From the NCBI RefSeq assembly GCF_016638705.1, contig NZ_CP067341.1, positions 4,901,501 through 4,965,500 of the forward strand: DNA of 64,000 nt. The letters are read 5' to 3'. The translations under genes were made by a program, and so were the position numbers. Numbering within the stretch: the stretch's first letter is position 1; every line of letters starts with the position of its first letter. The stretch comes from Lysinibacillus agricola. GTDB taxonomy: Bacteria > Bacillota > Bacilli > Bacillales_A > Planococcaceae. Under the pieces are notes generated by a model, which saw nothing but the letters and a program-made list of their open reading frames with translations, was not told where the DNA came from and made no database searches. Positions 51,895 through 60,346 of this stretch are shown here, piece after piece.

Positions 51895-52590
51895 ATGGCA
51901 TTTAACATTTACTACTATGAAAGTAGTGTGGATTGCAAGTTTTGCAAGAAGCATTTTACCACATATAAAGTACGCCCTAATCGATATAAAATTATCGAAG
52001 AACAAACAGACTTCATGCCAGTTTATGAAGGTTTAAACCCGTTATTGTATGAAGTTGCCGTTTGTCCACATTGTGGCTATGCTTACCACAAATCTATGAC
52101 AAGAACATATGGACCTTTCATGCTTCTTATTGATGAGCTATACATAAAAGAGCTTCAAAAACCAATGGATATGTGCAAGGAACGTACAATCGATGATGCC
52201 ATTGTAAGCATTAAATTAGCTTATCTTGTATCAAGAGCATCCATGGAAGAGTCACTTCTTATGGCCAATTTCGCTTTAAAAATAGCCTGGCTATATCGCT
52301 TAAAAAATGATGAGGAATCGGAAATGCGCTACCTTTTTGCTGCTAGAGATTTTTACAGTAAATCTTTTGCATCCAATCAAGAGGGCGGAGAGAGAATTCA
52401 ATATTTACATGCAGAATTAAGCCTCCGACTTGGAGATATTGCTGAGGCGAAAAAAGGATTCTCTCGATTAATAGCAGATCGAAATGTTTCCAATAAATAT
52501 AGAAAACTGGCACGAAATCGATGGGAAAACTATAAATATGATGAGCAACCGAACAACGCAAATAAAACTATAGAAGAAGTCATTAATTGA
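51895..52590 (+). CDS. DUF2225 zinc-ribbon/TPR protein
   Basis: A 231-residue protein. N-terminal zinc ribbon from CKFCKKHF and CPHCGYAYH, followed by TPR-like helices (ASMEESLLMANFALKIAWLYRL, QYLHAELSLRLGDIAEAKKGFSRLI). Typical of DUF2225; function unknown. The start MAFNIYYYE follows AAAGGAGTTGATTCTT; a frame extending 53 codons upstream lacks an RBS. Confidence 0.9.
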   Translation: MAFNIYYYESSVDCKFCKKHFTTYKVRPNRYKIIEEQTDFMPVYEGLNPLLYEVAVCPHCGYAYHKSMTRTYGPFMLLIDELYIKELQKPMDMCKERTIDDAIVSIKLAYLVSRASMEESLLMANFALKIAWLYRLKNDEESEMRYLFAARDFYSKSFASNQEGGERIQYLHAELSLRLGDIAEAKKGFSRLIADRNVSNKYRKLARNRWENYKYDEQPNNANKTIEEVIN

Positions 52591-52614
52591 AGTAAAACGA
52601 GGAGAGTAATAATC

Positions 52615-52968
52615 ATGCAACTATTTACCAAAAGGATTGATGTGAGAGAAGAAGATATTTTTTCAGAACTACATCATTTTTTATTGAGAAAAAATAATCG
52701 CTACTTAACGAATGATGAGGTAGTTTCATTAACTGGGGTTTCATCTGAGCTACTCTATAAATGGGTAAAAACAGGAAAAATTAAAAAATCGATTTTCCCT
52801 AATTTAGGCGCACCCTGTGAGCGTTGCGGACAAGTTACTCAGGCAAAAATCTGTGTTAGTTGCTCATCAACCATCGTTAACACTTTAAAACAAGAGGAAA
52901 AGGATCGTGCATGGTTCAATCAAATACAGCAGAATAATCCGAGAGCTAGCACGTATCACTATAAATAA
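52615..52968 (+). CDS. YvyF-like small HTH/zinc-ribbon protein
   Basis: 117 residues. A helical segment YLTNDEVVSLTGVSSELLYKWVKTGKI resembles a MerR/excisionase helix-turn-helix; NLGAPCERCGQVTQAKICVSC is a C4 zinc ribbon. This order matches the flagellar-operon-associated YvyF/TIGR03826 family, though the usual N-terminal ribbon is missing. It lies 24 bases after the DUF2225 gene and probably shares its transcript. Confidence 0.75.
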   Translation: MQLFTKRIDVREEDIFSELHHFLLRKNNRYLTNDEVVSLTGVSSELLYKWVKTGKIKKSIFPNLGAPCERCGQVTQAKICVSCSSTIVNTLKQEEKDRAWFNQIQQNNPRASTYHYK

Positions 52969-52977
52969 AATAGTTAA

Positions 52978-53017
52978 CATCTCTACAGTGTACATACGCT
53001 ATAGAGATGTTTTTTTA
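52978..53017 (+). terminator. Rho-independent terminator
   Basis: CATCTCTA (52978-52985) pairs with TAGAGATG (53002-53009), followed by eight T. Confidence 0.85.
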
Positions 53018-53061
53018 TCTGCTCTCGCTCAAATAATCCAAAATAATGACATCCAACCAAA

Positions 53062-53116
53062 TTTAAACAAAATTTAAACAAACTCCCCTTTTACTTTAAA
53101 CTTCACTATCTATAAT
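53062..53116 (+). promoter_or_regulatory. Promoter with phased TTTAAAC repeats (secreted Ere-like gene)
   Basis: TTTAAACAAAATTTAAAC (53062-53079), a third TTTAAAC at 53095-53101 exactly 22 bases after the second, and TATAAT at 53111-53116. The same 18 bases and nearly the same spacing precede the immunity ABC operon (41543 to 41488, minus strand). Confidence 0.7.
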
Positions 53117-53149
53117 TGACATTAACATATAGCGAAGGACTGATAGAAA

Positions 53150-54565
53150 GTGACAAAAGGTAAGAATCGTAAGGTTTTATTATCATTAAGTATTGCGTTA
53201 GCAACCTTTACAGCGTTCAGCGGAGTATCAAATGCATCGGCAGCAGTTCCAGCGATAGAAGAACGTGTAGCTTTGGAGAACTATTTAGAAGTAAAGCAAG
53301 CCCGCACATCCAATGAAACACTTCAAGATTGGAAAAAGTGGACAAACGATCATGCTTACAGCTTAACATCTATTCAACCTGAAGCAATTAGTCAACAAAA
53401 CATTCCATCTACTAAATTTGAAGATTTAGAGATGCTAAAGCCTTTATTGCATGATAAGCGCATCGTTTTTTTAGGGGAAAGTTCACATGGCGCAGCAGAA
53501 TTTAGCCTAGCGAAAACACGTTTAATTCAATTTTTACACCAAGAAATGGGCTACAATGTCCTAGCCTTCGAAAGCGGTATGGGAAATGCCATGAATGCGC
53601 AAGGACAAATTGATAAACAAACAGCGCAACAAACGATGAAGGATGCTATTTTTGGTGTATGGTGGTCAAAAGAAACACTGCCGTTATTTGAGTATGCTAA
53701 AAAAACACAGAAAACTGATAAACCATTAAAATTGGCAGGCTTTGATATTCAACAGCAAGGTGCGTTCACGAATGGTGAGTGGCTGCAAAATAGTCAGCTT
53801 GCTAAACAGTTCAGTGAAGTAGAAGAGCAACTTGTAGACTGGAGCTTCGGTACGGATCTAAAAGGCTACCAAAAGGCGAAACCAAGCATTATCGAAGTGT
53901 ATAAACAAGTAAAATCTCAAGTTCAGCTAAAAGAAAAAGAGTTAAAAGCAGCTTATCCGAGCGAGCCTCATATTGTAAAGCTTATGGAACGTACTTTAGC
54001 TGACCGTATCCGTTTAGCAGACGAATATGTAGAACTATCAATTCAATCAAATATAGAACCATATAACCCTGAGCTTTTTTTTAAGACAATGGAATGGCGT
54101 GACCAAGCAATGATGGAAAACCTACTATGGTTAGCAGAGGAGATTTATCCAACTGAAAAATTTATCGTCTGGGCACATAATGACCATATTCGCAAAGCAC
54201 AATCCGAAGTAATGGTTTCTTATCCGGTAAAATTGATGGGTGAACTTCTACCGGATATTTACAAGAAATATAGCTATGTGCTTGGTCTTTATATGGCTAG
54301 TGGCGAAACTGCAAACAATTCTAAAGAACCTATAGCCGTTTTACCGCCAGTAAAAGGATCAATCGAGGATATTCTTTCATCAACAAATAAACCATACACA
54401 TTTATTGACTTACGAAACCGTCAAAATGAACGAGGAAACTCATGGATGTTTGAGCCACGTTTATCGTATAGTTGGGGAGTCAGACAGGAAAGTCTTGTTC
54501 CACGAGATCAATATGATGGCCTTCTGCTGATTGATAAAGTAAGTAAACCACATTATATAAAATAA
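53150..54565 (+). CDS. Secreted erythromycin-esterase-family protein
   Basis: A 471-residue protein with a signal peptide (cleavage probable after SNASAA, about residue 32) and an Ere-type domain: VFLGESSHGAAEF (His), LAFESGMG (Glu) and VWAHNDHIRK (His). GTG start behind GAAGGA. A paralogue of the lipoprotein at 37631, but released or wall-associated rather than lipid-anchored. The substrate is unknown; promoter sharing with the immunity ABC operon suggests a role in envelope or antibiotic stress. Confidence 0.85.
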   Translation: MTKGKNRKVLLSLSIALATFTAFSGVSNASAAVPAIEERVALENYLEVKQARTSNETLQDWKKWTNDHAYSLTSIQPEAISQQNIPSTKFEDLEMLKPLLHDKRIVFLGESSHGAAEFSLAKTRLIQFLHQEMGYNVLAFESGMGNAMNAQGQIDKQTAQQTMKDAIFGVWWSKETLPLFEYAKKTQKTDKPLKLAGFDIQQQGAFTNGEWLQNSQLAKQFSEVEEQLVDWSFGTDLKGYQKAKPSIIEVYKQVKSQVQLKEKELKAAYPSEPHIVKLMERTLADRIRLADEYVELSIQSNIEPYNPELFFKTMEWRDQAMMENLLWLAEEIYPTEKFIVWAHNDHIRKAQSEVMVSYPVKLMGELLPDIYKKYSYVLGLYMASGETANNSKEPIAVLPPVKGSIEDILSSTNKPYTFIDLRNRQNERGNSWMFEPRLSYSWGVRQESLVPRDQYDGLLLIDKVSKPHYIK

Positions 54566-54577
54566 GAATATAAAAAT

Positions 54578-54611
54578 GCAAACTAGTTTTTCTTCTAGTT
54601 TGCTATTTTTC
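54578..54611. terminator. Bidirectional terminator
   Basis: GCAAACTAG (54578-54586) pairs with CTAGTTTGC (54595-54603), followed by TATTTTT. Confidence 0.85.
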
Positions 54612-54619
54612 TTTTATGT

Positions 54620-55795
54620 TCAAGTATCCATCGAAATTGTATCCCATTCTTCATTGCGATGCCCTATCATCCAGAACAAGCCCCTCCGTCTTTCCATAAT
54701 GATACTTTCATTCATCCCCGCAGGAGCTGGTGGTTCTTGTATACGACTATCTACACAAGCCCAATGGTATCTGTAAATCTTGTCGGCTTCATCCAATATC
54801 TCTTCTTGACTACGCAGAGTAGTTTGAAGATAAAATTGTTCAAACGTTTCGCAGTTAGAAACAACTTGAATGGCATACTCGCAATCGCATACTTCATCAG
54901 GAAAATCGAGCTTCTCAACAAAGCCGAGTGCCCAAATAAGCGTCCAATAAGCCTCGTATTGCCAAGAAATATTAATGGCTTCTTGCCCATTTGGTTCTGA
55001 CGTATGTAAAAAGTCTCTTTCATTGCTAGTTAGATAGTCTTCCACTTTATATGTGCGTAACATATTGATGAAAAAGTCTCGCGATTCTTCTACATTGCCA
55101 CCTTGCGCCACATCACAGGCAAATTGAATGACAATTAACAGGGCTACAGCTCTTCTAGCAATGTCTTCTTTGGTTTTAAACTGACAAACCTCTATTGTTG
55201 GGAGTTGAGGAAGGGAAGCTGTATAAGGAATAGCTTTCTCTTTTAAATATGCTATCGTTTTATTTTTTCTTTGTTCACCTTCTTCTGATGACACCTCTTG
55301 TCCCCTTACCTTTCGTGTACAAGCTTGGGGTCTAAAGTCAGATGGTCCTGATTGCCCGTCAGGATAAACAATTACTATCCCTTCATCGTCTAATAAAGTA
55401 CCCTCCGGTAAAAAACCAATGCCACCTATACTTGATAACAACCTCGTAAATAACTGTATCTGTTCTTCATTTATCTCTTTTTCCGCTTCGATTGCAATCA
55501 CTGTATTTAATACAGATATTTGAGTCAAAACTAATTCTTTTAAATTGTCATCTTCAAAAGGAATATTGTCGTAATATCCCATCATCCCAGGAATATTATT
55601 AGCGAAGTAATCTGGGTTTGTATCTTCAGACATGACTCTAATTATTAAATTGTATTTTTTAAACAGCGCCTTGGATTTTATGACATACTCATTATCATTT
55701 TTATCGATAGCAAAGCCTTTTGCAAAAACATCTGAAATTTTCACTTCAATATCATCAATGTTGTTCTTAGATGCAAATATAGTGAAATAGTTCAT
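54620..55795 (-). CDS. DUF4272-family protein
   Basis: A 391-residue protein. The second half matches DUF4272: RKNKTIAYLKEKAIPY, DIARRAVALLIVIQ, ISWQYEAYWTLIWALGFVEKL, LRSQEEILDEADKIYRYHWACVDSR and the end EWDTISMDT. The first 150 residues are an extra domain of unknown type (MNYFTIFASKNN...). DUF4272 genes often neighbour SUKH-type immunity genes; here an SMI1/KNR4 gene follows upstream 20 bases away. Confidence 0.85.
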   Translation of the reverse strand: MNYFTIFASKNNIDDIEVKISDVFAKGFAIDKNDNEYVIKSKALFKKYNLIIRVMSEDTNPDYFANNIPGMMGYYDNIPFEDDNLKELVLTQISVLNTVIAIEAEKEINEEQIQLFTRLLSSIGGIGFLPEGTLLDDEGIVIVYPDGQSGPSDFRPQACTRKVRGQEVSSEEGEQRKNKTIAYLKEKAIPYTASLPQLPTIEVCQFKTKEDIARRAVALLIVIQFACDVAQGGNVEESRDFFINMLRTYKVEDYLTSNERDFLHTSEPNGQEAINISWQYEAYWTLIWALGFVEKLDFPDEVCDCEYAIQVVSNCETFEQFYLQTTLRSQEEILDEADKIYRYHWACVDSRIQEPPAPAGMNESIIMERRRGLFWMIGHRNEEWDTISMDT

Positions 55796-55814
55796 TCTTC
55801 TCTCCCCTTTTTAT

Positions 55815-57089
55815 TCACCAACTATCTAAGCCTGCAAGAGCTTGGCTAAACAGCTGTTTATTTTTCCGTAGTATTTCGTTTTCCTTCCAAAAAGCAAGCA
55901 ATTGTCTCCAATTGTCTTTATCTACACATGTTGTTGGCGCAATTTCTTGCTGCATCATTTGCCATACCGCCCGTATCGCTGTAAGCCTTTCCACTTCACT
56001 GCCACTCAACCATTCAAACAACATCTCTGCACTTGGCTGTGATTCTGCGAAAAGTGTAGACCATCCATCTATCGGAAATGAAACATAAGACTTCATCCAA
56101 GCTATAGTTTTCGGATTATGGAAATGACGTAGTCGGTGTAAAGCTGTATAGGAATCAACTGTCTTTTTGTCGATATCTTGAAGAACAAGCGATAAACCTT
56201 CTTCTGCAGGTAGACAATTTGCTGTTAAATAATCTCGAATTCGGCTAGGAATATTATTTTTGTCACTCCAGAGCGTCCTTACCCAATCACTTGCCTCTAC
56301 CGCACAAACCTTTACTAGCACTTCACTCCATGCTTCTTTATTTGCTGGTGGCAGTGATTGTTCAATTTTATTTCGAAGTGCATAATACACCGTACTAGGA
56401 TCAAACTGTGCAAATGCTTCCGGAACGCTATCTTCCACTCCATGCATCGATACATATATTAATAAGGATTCTAAGTTAGACATTGCTTGCCTCAGAGTTA
56501 GTGTGAAATATTGTTCGAGCCACTCCAGCCATATTTCAGAGCTAGTCAGGCTCAAATCCAGACCATCCTCACTACAAAACTGTCGATGCTGGCCACAATC
56601 TGCACCTATACAACCTAAAGCTGTGGCTCGTTCAGTATAGATTTTAAAACTCCCAGCAAGTAGGTCGAACTCATCTTCCTCATGACTCCAATACCAAACG
56701 GAACCATCCTCAATTCTAATAAGAAGTGCATCACCGTTGCCAGCCGTGTGAAACTGTAAATATAGTTGTTCATCTAGATTTTCACCTTCACCGCCGAAAT
56801 CAGGGAATTCAAGCTCTTCCAAGCTCCAACCAAAATCACCTGATGGCGTCTCCTCTAGTTCAATAGGGAGTAAGGCCTCATCTGGCAAAGACCAATACAT
56901 CCCCACTTGTCGCGAACAATGTAGTAATAAATTACGGAACTCAGAAGGAATACGAATACTAAGTCGCTCCTCTACTATTGATAGCTCTTGTTCTGTAGCT
57001 ACAGGTGCTATCTTAAGCGGATGCACCCAAGCCCCTTGCTGCTCAAGCTGTTTTAATAATTGCGTCCATCGTTCAACCCATATTTGCAT
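55815..57089 (-). CDS. SMI1/KNR4 (SUKH) domain protein, long form
   Basis: A 424-residue protein. Residues 25-170 form a SUKH domain (ATEQELSIVEERLSIRIPSEFRNLLLHCS, FHTAGNGDALLIRIEDGSVWYWSHEEDEF, CIGADCG). The rest is an alpha-helical, HEAT-like region rich in Leu/Trp. SUKH proteins commonly neutralise polymorphic toxins. It sits between a DUF4272 gene and an unknown gene in one co-directional run. Confidence 0.85.
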   Translation of the reverse strand: MQIWVERWTQLLKQLEQQGAWVHPLKIAPVATEQELSIVEERLSIRIPSEFRNLLLHCSRQVGMYWSLPDEALLPIELEETPSGDFGWSLEELEFPDFGGEGENLDEQLYLQFHTAGNGDALLIRIEDGSVWYWSHEEDEFDLLAGSFKIYTERATALGCIGADCGQHRQFCSEDGLDLSLTSSEIWLEWLEQYFTLTLRQAMSNLESLLIYVSMHGVEDSVPEAFAQFDPSTVYYALRNKIEQSLPPANKEAWSEVLVKVCAVEASDWVRTLWSDKNNIPSRIRDYLTANCLPAEEGLSLVLQDIDKKTVDSYTALHRLRHFHNPKTIAWMKSYVSFPIDGWSTLFAESQPSAEMLFEWLSGSEVERLTAIRAVWQMMQQEIAPTTCVDKDNWRQLLAFWKENEILRKNKQLFSQALAGLDSW

Positions 57090-57104
57090 GACTATGCCTC
57101 CATG

Positions 57105-57830
57105 TTAAGAAAAGTACTCTAATAAATATACCGTCTGCTCTTTCGGTTTTAGCAGTATAAATACTGTTCCACCACCAATTATTGACATAAAGCGGTAACG
57201 CTCAGTTGCCCCACGAATCAGGCTCTCATCAATACCATAGTCATGCGTGACATTCCATTTTAGATTCATGAAAAATTCCTCGCTCATCTCTTGCGCTTCT
57301 TCTCTACCAATTAGCACCTCAGTATCATCGTGGCCCCAGCCTTCTGTTAACTCTGTAATATGCCTAAATTCTCCGGTACATTTATAATGATATTTAGTAA
57401 ATTCATAGCTATAAAATGCATCAGCATAATAATCCACATCGAAATTTTTAGCTAATTGATTCAAACCATCTTGGATCCCCATTTTGTATGTATTGACAGT
57501 TATTTTATTTTCCATGTAGTAATTTTTATTTTTTGCAAAATCAGCTTGCAGAAAAGCATATATGTCCTGCACATTCCCGTCCCCAAACGTACGAAGATCT
57601 CCAAGAAAATCGTATTTTCCGTCTATGTAACGAAATCCCCAAAAGTTATTCTCTGCATTTAAATACTCTTCCTCGCAAAATAATCCATCAGTTCCTAAAA
57701 CGTGAAGGATATATTCAGTTCCTTCAACTACATCAGTAAAAGATAGCAATGGTCTAAAATAACAAGCCAAACGTACATCTACAAATACATCACTTGCTTT
57801 CGGATAAAGCGTTATCTTTTTTGGATTCAT
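57105..57830 (-). CDS. Unknown protein of the SUKH/DUF4272 cluster
   Basis: A 241-residue soluble protein with mixed alpha/beta content and many aromatic residues (NFWGFRYIDGKYDFLGDLRTF, YYADAFYSYEFTKYHYKC, RYRFMSIIGGGTVFILLKP). No known family recognised. The start MNPKKITLYP follows GGAGAGGTG; an ATG 14 codons upstream is less likely. It is the first gene of the run and may be an immunity protein or a domesticated accessory gene. Confidence 0.7.
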   Translation of the reverse strand: MNPKKITLYPKASDVFVDVRLACYFRPLLSFTDVVEGTEYILHVLGTDGLFCEEEYLNAENNFWGFRYIDGKYDFLGDLRTFGDGNVQDIYAFLQADFAKNKNYYMENKITVNTYKMGIQDGLNQLAKNFDVDYYADAFYSYEFTKYHYKCTGEFRHITELTEGWGHDDTEVLIGREEAQEMSEEFFMNLKWNVTHDYGIDESLIRGATERYRFMSIIGGGTVFILLKPKEQTVYLLEYFS

Positions 57831-58071
57831 TTTTTCACCTCTCCATTTTACTGAAACGATTGATTCCTTCATTTTTTCTTCACTATTGTATCGTCAGGAA
57901 ATCATTTACTTATTAGAACTAGACTTTAATTCGCTTTAAAACACTAGAATTTTACTTCCATTAAAGCTCAACATACATGCAAAATTACTCACCTTTACTA
58001 GTTCTTTTCTAATTGCTTTGAATTAAATAGTATGTTGTTGACAATTAAGATGGCTAACTCTATCATTATAA

Positions 58072-58087
58072 ATACATTCGAATGTAT
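58072..58087. promoter_or_regulatory. TetR operator O1
   Basis: ATACATTCGAATGTAT, a perfect 16-bp palindrome ending 17 bases before the TetR start. Consistent with autorepression. Confidence 0.75.
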
Positions 58088-58104
58088 CTATAAGGAGATA
58101 TTTT

Positions 58105-58746
58105 ATGGCCAGAAATAAATATCCAGAAGTTACGAGAAAAAAAATTATTGAATCAGCTGTTAAATTATTCACTGTAAATGGTTGGGACAATGTAACGATT
58201 CAAGAGATTGTAGATGATGTGGGAGATATTACTCGAGGAGCTTTCTATCATCATTTTAAAACACGTGCTGATGTTATTGATGCCATTACAAAAGAAATGC
58301 TGATGGCAAATAATTATTTTAATGAAATATCCGATTTAGAAAACTTAAATGCTTTAGAACGTTTAAGAAAAGGTATTTCTTTTTCAATTTCTCAAAGTGT
58401 CAAAGAAGAAGACCTATCCACAATCCCTTTGAGTATGAATTCTGCTGAATTTGTTTATAGTCGCATCACTGAAGGAATACAGGTTGTTGCGCCGGGCATT
58501 CAAAAAATTATTGAAGATGGCAATCAAGACGGCTCGCTACAAATTACTTTTCCAAAGCAAGCAGCTGAAACCTTTACAATGCTTTTTGATATTTGGATGA
58601 ATCCAGAGATATTTCGCGTAAGCCGAGTTGAATTTACTCAAAAAATAGAGCATATACGTTTAATGTTCGAAGGGATTGGAATGCCACTTGTAAATGATGA
58701 ATTGAAGGACGTATTTTTAGCTTTATTTGACAAAGTTCAGGAATAG
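58105..58746 (+). CDS. TetR-family regulator
   Basis: A 213-residue repressor. The DNA-binding domain is ARNKYPEVTRKKIIESAVKLFTVNGWDNVTIQEIVDDVGDITRGAFYHHFKTRADVI; the C-terminal helical ligand domain is divergent. It lies upstream of a lipase-like hydrolase gene; palindromes of one kind precede both genes. Confidence 0.93.
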   Translation: MARNKYPEVTRKKIIESAVKLFTVNGWDNVTIQEIVDDVGDITRGAFYHHFKTRADVIDAITKEMLMANNYFNEISDLENLNALERLRKGISFSISQSVKEEDLSTIPLSMNSAEFVYSRITEGIQVVAPGIQKIIEDGNQDGSLQITFPKQAAETFTMLFDIWMNPEIFRVSRVEFTQKIEHIRLMFEGIGMPLVNDELKDVFLALFDKVQE

Positions 58747-58784
58747 TAGACTACTTTATGTAGTTTATTATTTTAATCCTTTAC

Positions 58785-58800
58785 ATACATTTGTATGTAT
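58785..58800. promoter_or_regulatory. TetR operator O2
   Basis: ATACATTTGTATGTAT, matching the pattern ATACATTYGWATGTAT, upstream of the hydrolase gene. Confidence 0.7.
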
Positions 58801-58839
58801 GTATTAATTACTTATAATTCCGCATCACCGAACAATTAC

Positions 58840-58855
58840 ATACATTCGTATGTAT
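58840..58855. promoter_or_regulatory. TetR operator O3
   Basis: ATACATTCGTATGTAT, directly before the AAAGGAGA of the hydrolase gene and 55 bases from O2. Confidence 0.7.
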
Positions 58856-58872
58856 GTTAAAGGAGATATACT

Positions 58873-60282
58873 ATGAAAACCTTAGAAGTTATATTTACAA
58901 TTGTTTTAATACTATCGAGCATTTCACTGACATTTAGACAACGTGGGATAACTAAAATTAATATATTTATGTTAGTCGTCAATTATATATTATTATTAGC
59001 TACAATTATTTCAATTGGCGCTAACTGGCGTATGATCCCCGCTTATATTGTTTCACTACTATTGACCCTGCAGGTTTTTGTAAAGCCTAAAAGCACAATT
59101 GTTTCAAAAAAATTAAGTATAAAAATTTTAAAACTTGTAGGGATTGCTGTAGCAGCATTTGGAATGTTCACCTTGCCAAAGCTTTTTCCAATCATATCTT
59201 TTCCAGCACCTACAGGAGAATATTCAGTAGGAACCCAGGCATTTCACCTCCTCGATAAGAGTCGTAAAGAATTTGTCGTACCTAATCACCAGGTGAATCG
59301 TGAATTAATGATACAGGTTTATTACCCTGCTGAAAAAGGGACTGGGCAGCCCTCTCCTTACTTTGAACAGATAGAGGCATTAACACAACAATTAGCAGCG
59401 ACACAGGGTTTCCCGTATATCGCTACAACACATTTAGGATTGACAGAAAACCATTCTTATCAAGATGCGAAGCCGATAAAGTCAAACGAAAAATTCCCAC
59501 TTCTATTATTTGCCCATGGGATGAGTTTATATAGTCGCCAAAATACCTTTCAACTAGAGGAGTTAGCGAGCCACGGCTATGTAGTTGTCGCTCTTAACTT
59601 TACTGGTGATGCAGCAACAACTGTATTCCCAGATGGAGATCGTGTGGATTTCACACCGATTGAAAATACAATTACCTTCCTGAATGATCGTATCAAGCTT
59701 TGGGAACAGGATGCATCATTTGTTTTAGATGAGGTCATTAAAGGAGATTTTGATAAGAATTTTAAAACAATTGCCGCATTAATTGATTATGACAGTATTG
59801 GTATGCTAGGTCACTCTTTTGGTGGTGCGACTTCTACACAAATGCTTGTAAAGGATGGACGTATTAAAGCGGCAATTGATATGGATGGTGGGTTGTATGG
59901 TGATCCAATGCCTGCAAATGGTCCTGAAAAGCCATTTATGCTGTTGAATGCGGAGGCATCCATTAACTTTATGAAGGAAGCATATAGCCAACAGCCAGGT
60001 AATCGAGATGAATTGTTTGCAGAATCCTATTTAAGAAACAAAACGATTGAAAAACCCGGTGTTTACACAGCTATTATTCCGAAAACAAATCATGGTAGTT
60101 ATACAGATTTAGCAGCAGTTTCACCAATTATTAATGAATCTGGCGCAGATGTGAATGCTATTTTTAAGCTGATTAATGAATTGTCATTAGGCTTTTTTAA
60201 TAAAAATTTAAAAGGAATCAATGACAATAAGTTAGAAGAAATTCAAAAGGAGCATCCTGAAATAAACTTAACTTTGCACTAA
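58873..60282 (+). CDS. Membrane-anchored lipase-like hydrolase (PAF-acetylhydrolase type)
   Basis: A 469-residue protein. Three or four N-terminal hydrophobic helices (residues 3-20, 31-50, 56-70, 85-105) precede an alpha/beta-hydrolase domain: FPLLLFAHGMSLYSRQN (oxyanion), SIGMLGHSFGGATS (Ser), DMDGG (Asp) and TNHGSYTDL (His). The plan matches platelet-activating-factor acetylhydrolase/dienelactone-hydrolase-like enzymes acting on lipids or esters at the membrane. Regulated by the TetR protein, so it may answer to a lipid-like or antibiotic ligand. Confidence 0.87.
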   Translation: MKTLEVIFTIVLILSSISLTFRQRGITKINIFMLVVNYILLLATIISIGANWRMIPAYIVSLLLTLQVFVKPKSTIVSKKLSIKILKLVGIAVAAFGMFTLPKLFPIISFPAPTGEYSVGTQAFHLLDKSRKEFVVPNHQVNRELMIQVYYPAEKGTGQPSPYFEQIEALTQQLAATQGFPYIATTHLGLTENHSYQDAKPIKSNEKFPLLLFAHGMSLYSRQNTFQLEELASHGYVVVALNFTGDAATTVFPDGDRVDFTPIENTITFLNDRIKLWEQDASFVLDEVIKGDFDKNFKTIAALIDYDSIGMLGHSFGGATSTQMLVKDGRIKAAIDMDGGLYGDPMPANGPEKPFMLLNAEASINFMKEAYSQQPGNRDELFAESYLRNKTIEKPGVYTAIIPKTNHGSYTDLAAVSPIINESGADVNAIFKLINELSLGFFNKNLKGINDNKLEEIQKEHPEINLTLH

Positions 60283-60310
60283 AGCATAGTGGGAAGCTCA
60301 TCAATATTTA

Positions 60311-60346
60311 GGTTGTTGATAAGCAAACTTATCAACAACCTTTTTT
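60311..60346 (+). terminator. Rho-independent terminator
   Basis: GGTTGTTGATAAG (60311-60323) pairs with CTTATCAACAACC (60328-60340), followed by six T. It overlaps the last codons of the convergent MerR gene. Confidence 0.9.
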
